Assembly: GCA_027596035.1 (NCBI GenBank)
Contig: JADGJA010000004.1
Coordinates: forward strand, 1-64,000
DNA from: Thoreauomyces humboldtii
Taxonomy: Eukaryota; Chytridiomycota; Chytridiomycetes; Spizellomycetales; Powellomycetaceae
Length of the DNA: 64,000 nt
Direction of reading: 5' to 3'
The position numbers and the translations under genes were made by a program. Each line of letters begins with the position of its first letter. The first letter of the stretch is position 1. A model generated the notes under the pieces. That model made no database searches. It was not told the DNA's origin and saw only the letters and a program-made list of their open reading frames with translations. Below are positions 11,555-22,520 of this stretch, one piece after another.

Positions 11555-13792
11555 TTACCTAGTCACGGGTGCAGCATCGTCAAAAATCTCGAAGATGGTC
11601 TCGGGACTGCCCCTGTAATTGTTGTCGACGACGTTCATGAGGTACCACGTGTCCGAGAAGTCTTGCACGACCTTGTTGCTCGCGGTACCGGCTTCGTAGA
11701 GCAATGCCCAGCTGTTCCACAGCTCAAAAGCTTCATCCTGAAAGTTATGCGTGAGGCGACTAGTGTCAGAAAGCGATAGCCCGGCCTATCCTCTCACACC
11801 TTCCAAGCCATGAAGCTGGCAGCGTCGACAATGGTAGGCTGCAGGATCTCTTGTCCGGGGAAGACTCCCCACGTGACAGCGTTGGGAGAATCTCCTCGGG
11901 TGTTCGTGGACAAATCTCCCTGAGGGAAGAGACAGCGGTATTCACAACCGTGCTATTCGCCGTAAGAATGACAACACTGACCTGCTTGTTAACGGCGTAG
12001 TATGTGACATACGGACACGCAGCGATCTTGGCCACTACCGCGTCAAGTGCCATCGGACTCACAAAGAATTCGAGGTACGCCTTCTGGTATACGAATCCGT
12101 TTTTGGGACCCCACCCGTACACTGGATGGGAAGATAAGGCTCCGTCGATGGCTGGCTGCGAGTTAATGGTTAGGAAGCCTTTTGAATTGATCTTTGTGAG
12201 GTGGGAACGGATCACGTCTGACTCTGGGAACAATGGCGCGTCACTCCATGGCAACACGTTGAGCTCGTTGGTGCAGTACTTGGCGAACAGGTCAAAGACA
12301 TCTTGCGGTGAAGCTGGATGATTCCACAGCTGCAAGCACTCAGCGGCGGGGTACTTGAGATTGAATCCGTATCCGTCGATTTCACCGAAAGCTAGCAGAA
12401 ACGCATGAGTTTACCAGCAATCAACCTGTGGAAAGACACAAGATTCACGACACTCCTCACCTGGCGATCTGGCATCTCCCCAACGTCCGTTCGGGAAATC
12501 ATCCCACGCCTCCGTTCGCAGGATGTAGCTTCGTGTCCGGTTCTTCCAGAAGATCGGACGGACATTCTCCTTTTCCCGATTTTTAGCGAGCGACTGCAGA
12601 TCCACAAGGAACTGATCAGCCAAGTGAGATACTGCCAACGAAGATGAAGATGGGCAACCGTCGGTTTGGTACTCACTGGATTCCATGGCAAAGGACGAAC
12701 ATTCTCGATCGGTGCAATGAACTCGAGACCTTCCAAAATGAGCCTCGTCGAGCGCTCCAGGTTGAGAGTGTAAAAGTGGAATCCACGGATGCCGTTGCTC
12801 TTCATCTTGTTGCACATATCGACAGCTAGTTGAACGCCGTAATCCTTCACGGCCTTGTCGTCTTCCTTGATGGGTTCTAATGCTTCAAATATGGACTGCG
12901 GAACGTACGTTTTGCATAGCTGCGTCATGCGTTTGAACCCTCCAAAGTTTTGGATGGGCATCAGTCCCGGCAGGATCGGCACAGCGATGCCAGCATCACG
13001 GCATTTCGTGAACCATGTGAGGAATCGATCGACGTCGTAGAAGAGCTGTGTGACGATATAATCTGCCCCTGCATCGACCTTTGCCTTCAAATGCCTCATG
13101 TCCTGCTCCACATCCGGGTTCTCGGTGTGACCTTCGGGATATCCAGCAACGCCGATGCAGAAATGGTCGCCATGCTCGGCTCGGATGTATCTCACGAGAT
13201 CTTCCGCATAGGAGAAGCCAGTCTCGACCTTTGTCCAGTTTTCCTGGCCTCTAGGTGGATCTCCACGAAGTGCCAGGATGTTCTGTATCCCTGCGGCTTT
13301 GGCGTCCGTCAAAGCTTCGTCAATCTTCTCGCGGGGCATGTTGGTGCAGGTGAGATGCATGCACGTTTCGAGGCCATAGACGGACTGGGCGGTCGTGCAG
13401 ATCTGCATCGTAACGTGTGAACTGCTCCCTCCAGCGTTCCAAGTGACATCTACGAACTCGGGTCCAAGCTGGTACATGCGCTCCTGCTCGAAGGCATCGA
13501 TGCCTGTATAAGTAACGATGAAAGATCTGCCAAGATTTGCTGACAGCGAAAAGCACTTGCCATGCGATCATATAGGTTGATGACTCCGGCTTCGGTCTTT
13601 GGTGGAAAGTACTCGAACGACTAGAGCCATAGACAGTCTGAGTGTCCCGTGCACGGTAAAGACCCACGTCTACATGCATACCCAGAAGCACCTGCCTTCC
13701 CCTGCAACGAAGACGTGTCAGACGAAAGAGAAGTTGGCGACAAGACAACGACACGAACCCAACGCCTTGTCGATTTTATCTGTGATTTTCAT
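11555..13792 (-). CDS. MTHFR: Methylenetetrahydrofolate reductase (Met12/Met13 family)
   Basis: The enzyme reduces 5,10-methylene-THF to 5-methyl-THF for methionine synthesis. Minus-strand exons: 13792-13755, 13701-13692 (10-nt microexon), 13620-13557, 13503-12677, 12593-12461, 12391-11982, 11919-11800, 11737-11555 (594 aa, all phases consistent, normal fungal length). The N-terminal FAD barrel shows [50 protein letters not shown]-like ([14 protein letters not shown]), [19 protein letters not shown] and the [12 protein letters not shown] block. The C-terminal SAM-sensing domain shows [36 protein letters not shown] and [18 protein letters not shown]. The last exon ends at TAA within a GTAAGT context, so a further 3' intron cannot be ruled out. 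Confidence 0.93.
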
Positions 13793-14480
13793 GCTCGATT
13801 GCGATCTTTAGAAGCGTCTACCCGTTGCGAATTGTCTAGGCTTCTGTTTGTTAGCTGCTTGCGGAGAAGGGGTGAACTTTCCAAGATCTAAGATGCGTGG
13901 CGCAGATCTTGATCTTTTATGGACCTGCGCAAATGAAACTCTGGCACAACCCTACAAGTATGGAAGCCCATTAACTATTCATAAACAATAAGCACAATGT
14001 ACGCCCTGTTCATGGTAGGGAGGATCAACAGTAGCGCCCTGTTCGAAACTAAGCATATATTTGAAAGGTATGTCGATACTTGAGACTTTCGAAACAACCA
14101 CCTCTGTATGGTTATATTGGCAATTGGAAGTGTGCGATATGTGGCTGTGCAAGTTAGTTGACGTGACGTCAGACTGGGGAGGACTCCCCTGCGTCATCAC
14201 GCGAGCGATTCTCTCTGTCTCCCTCCTCACCTTTGCCTGAACGGCGCCTGGGGGTTGGGATGTTGTTGTTTTCGTCTGGTCTGGTGGCTCACAACTGGCT
14301 ACTCTTGTCCTCTCTTTTGCATGACGTGCTTCTACCGGTCCTGTAAACGACCCCGCATATAAAACAGGAAGAGGACCCTTCCCGCCCCACGCCTATTCCC
14401 ACGCCCTTCCCAACAAAGCATACACACTACATCACGCATCGCTCTCTACCCTAATACTCGAAACCACCTTTCACCACCAC
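13793..14480. other. Intergenic region between MTHFR and the BAP31-like gene
   Basis: This is the divergent promoter region, 688 bases long. Apart from the TATA box listed separately and a C/T-rich leader at about 14380-14480, I see no gene or repeat. Confidence 0.4.
14358..14364 (+). promoter_or_regulatory. TATA box of the BAP31-like gene
   Basis: TATAAAA lies 117 bases upstream of the first in-frame ATG (14481) and is followed by a C/T-rich leader. It is one of the two clearest TATA boxes in the window. Confidence 0.6.
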
Positions 14481-15363
14481 TTGAACTCATTGACCATGGA
14501 GACCGTAAACGCAGCAATGGCCGGCGCAGCAGCCAGCACTCCTCACGCAAGCACTCCCGCGAGCGGAACAGGAACCCCTCTCATGAACCTTGCCACCTAC
14601 CTTCTGTGGGCTGAATGTGCTGCCATCCTCGCACTGAGCGTACCAGTCTACGTGCCTTACCGGAGACAGGTCATGGAGTGGATCCAGCACTCGCCGCGAC
14701 TGTGGACTCTGCGCGTGATCGGTACGTCGGCTCAGATCCTCCTTGCCTGTTACCCAACTTCCCCAATTTCTGACTCTCTCTCTTCTCCCCACAGTTGTCT
14801 GCGTTCATGCCTTTGTTGCCATCCTCCTCGGAGACACTTATCTCCGTCTCAACCGAACTACTCTCCAGATCCAAAGCATTCAGGCTGCTCAGGCGCAGAA
14901 CCTTGCTGGAGCTGCCGGAGGAGTACCCGGACAGATCGGTGCGCAAGGAGGATTTACTGCTCCCACCGACGCGACCGGTCCCCTTTACTCTGCCCGGTTC
15001 CGCGCCCAGCGCGACCTTCAGATCCTCGGCTTCACCCTCTTCTGCAGTGTCGTCCTTGGACAGCTTTACCTTCTCATCTGCAAGATGGACCGATTCCGAA
15101 ATGAGCGCGACGAATTGAGGGCCAGGCTCAACCCCGAGTCCGTGGAAACCCCATCCGCCGGCATCGCTGCGTCCATCCGGAACGCAACTCACGCTGTCAC
15201 CGACAAGGTCGATGCCCTCCTCCACCACAATGCTCCTCTCGTCGAGCACCAAGTGCCTGCCGTCTCAACAAATGCGCGCGCCACGCTCGTCACCCCCGTA
15301 GTTGCCCCTGCAGAGTCAGACAACGTTGTGCAGCAGCGCGTCGTCTATGCTCAGCAGGAGTAG
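14481..15363 (+). CDS. BAP31/Yet-family ER membrane protein
   Basis: Two exons, 14481-14721 and 14795-15363, give 269 aa; a second in-frame ATG at 14496 (264 aa) may be the real start. The layout fits the B-cell receptor-associated protein 31-like family: three transmembrane segments (LLWAECAAILALSVPVYVPY; VVCVHAFVAILLGDTY joined across the intron; LQILGFTLFCSVVLGQLYLL), then a cytosolic tail beginning KMDRFRNERDEL. These proteins act in ER export and quality control of membrane proteins. The tail is shorter than in animal BAP31 and lacks a C-terminal KKxx signal; it ends VVYAQQE. Family placement rests on topology and the LGFTLFCSVVL segment, so it is less certain than for the enzymes nearby. 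Confidence 0.72.
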
Positions 15364-15739
15364 GATATCACTTTGATTCGCCCCACTTTTCGGTTCGTGC
15401 ATGGGTTCATTGTATAAAGTCTGCATTGTTCGAGCCCGCACCTCCAAATACATGATTTGTTATGGCTATCATACTGTTTCCACAAATCTTTCGAGGTCCC
15501 TCTTGTCGGTGCCGCAACCAACTTCATCTTGCGGTGCCTCATGCCACCAGAGCGCCCGTCACGCCATCGGTGCGCGTCGCTGTCTACTGTATCCGCGGCG
15601 CCCATTCCCAGATTCCCTGTCACGATCTCTATGCAAAGGAGCTCAAATGTTATTTGCCTAGGGCCTACTAGGGCCGTTCCCGCCCACAGAGCTGTCCGTT
15701 ACAGCAAAAGGTCAAATAGGACATGATCCAAAACGATCT
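15364..15739. other. Intergenic, 3' of the BAP31-like gene
   Basis: 3' UTR and spacer before the tRNA gene. Nothing else was recognised. Confidence 0.4.
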
Positions 15740-15810
15740 TCCCCATCAGGGAATCGAACCCTGGCCATGCCGGTGAGAGCGGCAGATCCTAACCACTGGA
15801 CCAATGAGGA
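15740..15810 (-). tRNA. tRNA-Glu (anticodon CUC)
   Basis: The 71-nt gene on the minus strand folds as a complete cloverleaf. Acceptor TCCTCAT pairs with ATGGGGA (one T-G), D stem GTCC/GGAT, anticodon stem TGCCG/CGGCA around the loop CTCTCAC (anticodon CTC), and T stem CAGGG/CCCTG around TTCGATT. No intron. TTTT follows within 15 bases as the Pol III terminator. It is identical, base for base, to the gene at 22125-22195. Confidence 0.96.
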
Positions 15811-16453
15811 ATTTCCAATATATAGCCGGATTTTTTTTGCAATAATATCCAAAAGCGTTATGAATCGAGGCTTCAGCCACGTTTCGATGGTTGCGGCAGT
15901 TGTGGAACTGAGCAGAAGATACTGCACGGTCAGGATAACTCTGGTCAACCTATGACATTTGATACGTTAATGGTGCTCATCCACTGTACCAGTATATTAT
16001 GCATGATGTCGATGCGGACCGTGATGAGAGGAGCGAGGCTCTTTTGCTTACGAAAGCAGCAGCCATGACTTTTCTGAGCGTGCTGCATACCCTACACACC
16101 TACACATGTAACTCTCTGTGCAGAGCGGAGTTGATGCCGGTCGGCATCGGAGCGGCGGGAGATCCAAGTCAGCGCGTAGTGACTGTACGGGTACCAGGGG
16201 ACGGGACCTTGTGAGGGCTCTGGATCATGGGCGCCGGCAGCGATCCGCTTTTTTCGCGAGCGAGCCGAACGCATGGGGCAAAAATGGAAGATGATTCACG
16301 AGAACCTAAATGACGCCGGTCTGTTTCCACCTTTCCACCCACTGGCGCTTCTTTTCGCAACACCGAACATTGCGCTCTTTTGACTCGGGCCTCTTCCGCA
16401 ACCGTGTTCTCCACGACTAATAGGGACCTTCTCATCTGATACACGTGCCCTCC
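15811..16453. other. Spacer between tRNA-Glu and the histidine kinase
   Basis: 643 bases hold the 5' flank of the tRNA gene and the promoter of the kinase. No coding feature or repeat was recognised. Confidence 0.35.
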
Positions 16454-19400
16454 ATGAGTCTCAATGTTGGGTCGGATGGAGGCATCGAGCAAACACCGCT
16501 CGTTCCGCAGGACAAGCCGGCCGAGGTTGCGCTTTCGATGGACTTACGGACCGGCGGAGAGATGGGCTTACGAGTAAAGGAATATGACTGGAGCTCTACT
16601 TCGATCGGACTTCCGCACGAATGGCCTCCCATACTGGCGTCCACCGTCACGTTGATGATGTCGACTTCAATAGCTATCGCCCTGTTTTGGGGGCCTGATC
16701 GGTGAGGCCAAAGAGCAGCAGCATGCACTTGGAAAGCGCGAGATGGCTGAAAGGTTTCTCTCACACAGTTTGATCATATGTGAGCACCAAAGCGTGAGGA
16801 CGCGGATCGGTCGTTCAACTTCTCATTCGAGACTCTAGATAACGATGCCTATTCGCAAATTCTTGGACCCAAACATCCGGAGGCACTAGGAAAATCGGCA
16901 CCAGCCGTGGTATGTCTAGATAGCTGGCACATAGCCTGCTGTATTCTCATTGACCCTCTTCGTTAGTGGGGTGTGCGGGTGTGGAAGGAAATCGGAGGTA
17001 CTGCCCTTCGAGAATGGACAAGCGAGCGTTCACCCGGCTTTTCTCAAACTCCCACTGCAATGCTTTCGTAGGCGACATTGATCTCAGTTTCGAAGGCCTT
17101 TCCGTTTACAAGACAAAGAAGCAGTTCTTCTTTGAACGTCCTACCTATACAAAGGAGGTACTTATAACGTGTGTTTTCCCTGGGGCATCTCAAATAATCA
17201 ACTTGCTTGAACACAAGATGTACTATTCATACAATCTATCCCCGGTGCTTCTCATGGATGGAACCGTCGGCGGATCGCTCATCATAGCAACCGAAGAAGC
17301 TTCTCGCGTCCTACACGAACGGTAGGAATGCGAAAGAAGAAATCATCTTGGCGTACGCGACTCTAAAAGAGTTGTCGCAGTCGCGAAGCTGCCGTGCGAA
17401 AACTTGGCGCGCAAGCTGGATCCTCAGGAACTCTTCGGGAGGTAGGTAGGCCAGACGGCGGGAGTCAAGGCAAGGTGGCTCGCGGTGCTGACGACCTTGC
17501 ATTAGGCCTGTACATCCGCTGTCGCGTGTTTCGAGGAGGAGCAGGCCGACATTGCGTTCAGTCTGATGTATCTGGTAACGCCGTCGGATAAAGCGGTTCT
17601 TGTCGGTACCAGCGGCCAAGGGATGAAGAATCATCCCTTAGCCTTCCCGATTATTGATCTGAACGGTGCGAGTCCATGGCCGATTGGAGAGGTGGCACGT
17701 AATCTCGCACCCGTTGAGCTAGTCATCGGCGATATGAACCTACCCGGCGGGGTTTGGCCAGAACCGAGCCGCGAGGCCATCGTTATCCCAGTATCAGGAC
17801 CCCGAAAGGAATGTTTGGGAGTCTTGGTTCTGGGACTTAGCCCTCGCCGAAAGATGGACGAACCGTTCAGAAACTACTTCACGCTCATCGGCCGACAGCT
17901 ATCGTCAAACCTTCAAACCGCACAGTCAACCGAGGAAGAGCGACATAAGACTTCTGAGCTAGCGAAGCTAGGTAGGACTTTCGTGTACAAGAAGATTACG
18001 GTTCACAAGCTGACGGCCTTCCATTGACTGAACATCAAGATGCGGCGAAAACTGCATTCTTCTCTAGCTGTTCGCATGAGCTCAGAACACCTTTGACGCT
18101 TATCCTGGTAAGTTGACCTGTGCCCCAAATGCCAGCAAGTGGAAGCAGACCGGGAACACTCTCGCGATATATGCTTGGAGAAAAGAAAGGGTTACTGTTA
18201 ACGCACCTCTTTCGCAGGGTCCTTTGGAAGAGATTCTTCTCGACACTACACTATCCGAGGCCGTAAGGAGTGAGCTTCTGGTCGTTAAGCGAAATGCCCT
18301 GCGGTTACTCAAACTTACGACGAACTTGCTGGATTTCAGTAGAGTGGAAGGTATGGTTTGTTACTCCCGAGGTCATTTTGGTTCAAAGCATTCAAACTTT
18401 AGCTTTCAGCGGGGCGAATGCGGGGTATATTCCGACCCATGGACCTCGGCGCAGTTATCAAAGATTTCTGCGGTGTATTTCGTTCCGCGATTAATCGAGC
18501 TGGATTGAAATTTCTTGTTGATGTTGAATCAAGCACCGAAAAGGTGTATATTGACGCCGATATGTGGGAAAAGGTTAGGAGGTTGAGTGCTCAATCACCA
18601 TAGGGATGAATGTTTCTGACTGATGTCTAATTTCCTGGGGTAGATCGTGTATAATCTGCTCTCCAACGCATTAAAGTGCACCCTGCGCGGGAGCATATCG
18701 GTCCACTACCACCACGTTGATGGTTTTGCCGAAGTGACTATCGCAGATACCGGCGTCGGAATCCCTCCCGAAGACGTCGAAAAGGTGTTCGAGCGATTTC
18801 ACCGTGTCGAACAAGTCTACAAACGGTCGAGCGAGGGCACAGGGATCGGATTAGCATTGACCTTGGAATTGGTGCGCCTTCATAGTGGGACAATAAGCCT
18901 CTCGTCGAAGTTGTCAGAGGGATCTTCCTTCACGGTTCGTGTACCGCTCGGACGAGATCATCTACAAAATTCGCAGGTTCTGGAGACCGCCAGTGATGTT
19001 CAGAGTCAAAACTCCGTTCGGCTTGACTCTCAATTTTTGGAAGAGATCAAGGGATGGGATGCAAGCGCCAAAGAGGACACATCCTCGACTAACGACCTGC
19101 TGCGCTCTCCCGATGGAACGTCCGCGGCAGAAACTCCGGAACGACCGAGTCTTGTAACCGAAATTCAAAAGAGCGGCATCGCGCATTGGGGAGGAGGAAT
19201 GGGTAAAGCTGCGCCTTTCCCATACGTGTTAGTCGTGGATGACAATCGAGGTACTTACAGTTTGAGCTTGTCGCTCGAGCAATACGCGTGTTCGCAGTGA
19301 CTGACTTGTGTCGCCCGATTGCACAGATATGGCGAGCTATACCAAATCGCTGCTCGCCCCATTCTGGCCCGTAAAAGTAGCACGGGACGGTCAGGAGGCC

Positions 19401-21801
19401 TGGGAGACGTGCCAGCGCAGGGCCCCTGGCCTTATTGTCAGCGATGTAATGATGCCGCGAGTATCGGGACTGGAGGTAAAGTTAGTGGGACCCGGCGGAT
19501 TGTAATTTATACTGACTGAAGTTCTCGTAGCTAGTGTATAAGATTCGCTGTTCGAAAAAGCTGCGGTTGGTCCCAATAATCTTGCTCAGCGCGAGAGCAG
19601 GAGAGGAAGCGCGTGTCGAAGGTCTTGAGAGCGGAGCAGATGACTACCTTGCCAAGCCGTTCGGGGCTCGCGAATTAGTGGCGCGGGCCCGAGTGCACTT
19701 GGAACTTGGGCGGCTACGATCCGAGCTTATGCATCTTGGTCAAGTCAGCCCTGTCGCGATCTTTCGTACGAACCAAACTGGCGACACGATGTACCGATCC
19801 GAAAAGCTCGTTGAGCTGACGGGAGAGAGTCCGTCAGCACCCGCTTTCGCTACCGTCTACCCCGATGATTTGGAAGCAACACGAAACGTCTGGTACGAGT
19901 CGGTCCGGACTGGAACGCCGTGCAAGCACGAGTTTCGGTGCTTGCGACCTCAGGATGGCAAGATCGTCCATGTTCTCGCGCAATGGGAGCCCGAGTTTGA
20001 CGAGGATGGCTCTGTCCTCGGATATCTGGGCGCCATAACGGATATCACTGAACGCGTTACGCTGCAGACCGCGCAGCTCAAGGAGGCCGAGGAAAATCGG
20101 AAGAGTCAGGAAATCTTCATTGATATGATATCACATGAAATAAGGAACCCCATCGCTGGCATCGCGGGTAGCTGCGACCTGCTCAGGGCATCTTTAAGGG
20201 AGCGCAAGCTGATTGAATCCGTTGCCGTCCCGAAAGCGGCCGAAGATTTCGGTGTCTGGTGGGAAGGGGTTCGCAGCAGATTACAGACGGCGACTGACGA
20301 GGAGTCCTTGGACGCTATCGAAAGCTGTGCGCAGCATCAGAAAATGATCACCGACGACGTGTTGAATCTTTCGAAACTCAAAAGCGGAACGTACAGCGTG
20401 GTTAAGTCGTGGTTCGATCCAATTCGGCTGGTCCGAAACTCTGTGAATATGTTCAGGGCTCAGATGGAAAAGAAAGATATCAGTTTCCAGATGAAGATGG
20501 ATTGGGAAGGTCGAGGTTTCGCTTGTGGGGACCCGGAAAGGTTAACTCAGGTTATCGTGAAGTGAGTGGATTTCCCATGTTTTGTTCATATCGCTCTTTT
20601 GCTGAACATTCTCTACGATTTGCAGTTTGCTGAGCAATTCGATCAAGTTCACCGCCAACTGCCCCCATCGTTTTATTGAAGTCGGTCTGAAAGCGGTTCC
20701 GCGGGACCCGGAACTTGATGCTGGAGATAAAGTAGACATGGAGATTACTGTCACGGATACGGGCATCGGCATGACACCGGAGGCACAGGCAAAGCTCTTC
20801 GAGCGATTTAGCCAAGCTACTATCCGTACACATCGAGAATATGGAGGGTAAGGATATCGACCCATCGGTCCGAAAGCAGCCACCACTGACCCGTCAACGT
20901 TGTTTCCTCTTCGCAGGACAGGATTGGGGCTTCACATCAGCAAGCAGATGATCCAGATGATGGGCGGAACGATCGGCATGGTCTCCGAACTAGGGAAGGG
21001 CACTACTTTCACCTTCCGTGTGCCGACCTGCAGTGCAGATGATCCATCTCAACCAGATTCTGTATCACCTGAGCGTCCTGTTTCGACAACAAGTCTCAGC
21101 CCAAGTTCGAAAGCAAAACCTCCACTGAAAAGTATGCCCGGCCTCCCCCAGTCAGGCGACGCGGATGGACGCCGCAGGTCGGACCGAGTTGGTATGGTGG
21201 TCCTCATCGTCGAGGACAACAGAATCAATCAACGAGTGCTCAAGAGACAGCTTGAGGTATTTGCAAGAAGTTCCCGAAAACAACTTTCCGCTGCTCACCT
21301 TGTTGACTGTGCTTCCAGCGAAGCGCTTATTCCACCATCACAGCCGACAACGGCTCCGAGGCTGTTCAGATTGTGCAGGCCGCCAAACCGGGATCCATAC
21401 ACGCGATCTTGATGGACATCGAGATGCCCGTTATGGGTGGCCTTGCGGCAACCATGGCTATCAGAGAATTCGAAGTACGACTGCGATGCTGTCCGCCAAC
21501 CTCGATCTCTCAAGATACCGACACCACACCGATCAACATATCAACCGCCTCTATACCCTCGGACCCGCTGGCGCCGATTGCAACGATACCCCCGTTCTCC
21601 CCTTCAAGTCTTGTCGACTCTCCGCTAAATAATGCCCAGAGCATCCCCATCATTGGCGTCAGCGGGAACGCGCGACACGAGCATCGGGACTCGGCATTGA
21701 GAGCGGGAATGGACGCTTACCTCGTCAAGCCTCACTCTTTGGAGGTTCTGCTCTCGATGATCGACCACTGGGTTCGCAAACGCAAGTCCGGGTCTCCTTG
21801 A
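16454..21801 (+). CDS. Dual hybrid histidine kinase (two HK plus two receiver modules)
   Basis: A cytosolic sensor predicted to feed a phosphorelay. Seventeen exons: 16454-16701, 16769-16779 (11-nt microexon), 16839-16909, 16967-16997, 17072-17157, 17218-17321, 17372-17441, 17506-17971, 18040-18107, 18218-18350, 18410-18573, 18644-19250, 19327-19475, 19531-20561, 20626-20847, 20916-21255, 21319-21801; 1427 aa. Domain order: PAS-like ([27 protein letters not shown]), GAF ([10 protein letters not shown]), HK1 ([12 protein letters not shown]), ATPase 1 ([16 protein letters not shown]), receiver 1 ([22 protein letters not shown]), PAS (ITDITERV), HK2 ([12 protein letters not shown]), ATPase 2 ([21 protein letters not shown]), receiver 2 ([28 protein letters not shown]). 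All phosphoacceptor residues are present. Receiver 2 has a Pro/Ser/Thr-rich insert of about 55 residues before IPIIGVSG. The layout resembles Tco2-type dual kinases of basidiomycetes. No transmembrane segment was seen. Confidence 0.93.
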
Positions 21802-22124
21802 GCGTTTCACTTACATCTTTTCGACACTTTGCCATCTCATTTTTGGATGTTTTACACTTTCCCGCTTCCTGCTATATCTCCTCAATCTTCTGTACACATT
21901 TCTTCTCCGCTCTCACCGGTGGACAATGACGAAATAAGCATCCCAGCCTATCGGCTTCTTCGCTCTCATCAATCGCATGCATCATGTGAAACTGCAGATG
22001 AGCATCAACGTGTCGACTCCAGCCACACCGCAATCGAGTCACACAAGTGCCGCAACTGTGGCTTGAGCCTTGATCCATAACTTTATGGATATAATTGTAA
22101 CGGGAATCCGGCGTCATATCAAGA

Positions 22125-22195
22125 TCCTCATTGGTCCAGTGGTTAGGATCTGCCGCTCTCACCGGCATGGCCAGGGTTCGATTCCCTGATGGGGA
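22125..22195 (+). tRNA. tRNA-Glu (anticodon CUC), second copy
   Basis: Identical over all 71 nt to the gene at 15740-15810 but on the opposite strand. It has the same cloverleaf and anticodon CTC in loop CTCTCAC. A TTTTT tract begins about 7 bases downstream. Flanking sequences differ from those of the first copy. Confidence 0.96.
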
Positions 22196-22520
22196 ATATT
22201 GTTTTTCTCTACTGGACGAAGACCCCCTTTTGATGCTTATTCTTGGGTTGAAGTTGCGCATCCGAAATATCGATGCATCCTCTGAGGAACCTTGAAACGG
22301 CATCGTTTTCTTGCAGGAAATGCCGAGCAGACGAGGGCGGCTTTGATGTTTACGGGGCTCACGGCTGCGCGTGTCTTGAACGCGTGCCGTATGAGACTAG
22401 CTACTTTACGCGTCTGGTCTTCCTCCTTTACTTTTGGACAAAACCACCCAACCTGCCCAGCTGCGACCGCCCGCGAAAACAACAACCATAGGATTCTACG
22501 AGTAGGTGTTGGAAGCCAGC
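22196..22520. other. Spacer between tRNA-Glu and EHD
   Basis: Promoter and 5' UTR of the EHD gene. The open frames here run into the EHD exon but show no conserved sequence. Confidence 0.35.

Noticed and set aside
17370..17441. Exon 7 of the histidine kinase starting at 17370 (reading [18 protein letters not shown])
   Set aside because: It leaves the next junction out of phase. Starting at 17372 gives the GAF-type leader [11 protein letters not shown] and keeps phase 0.
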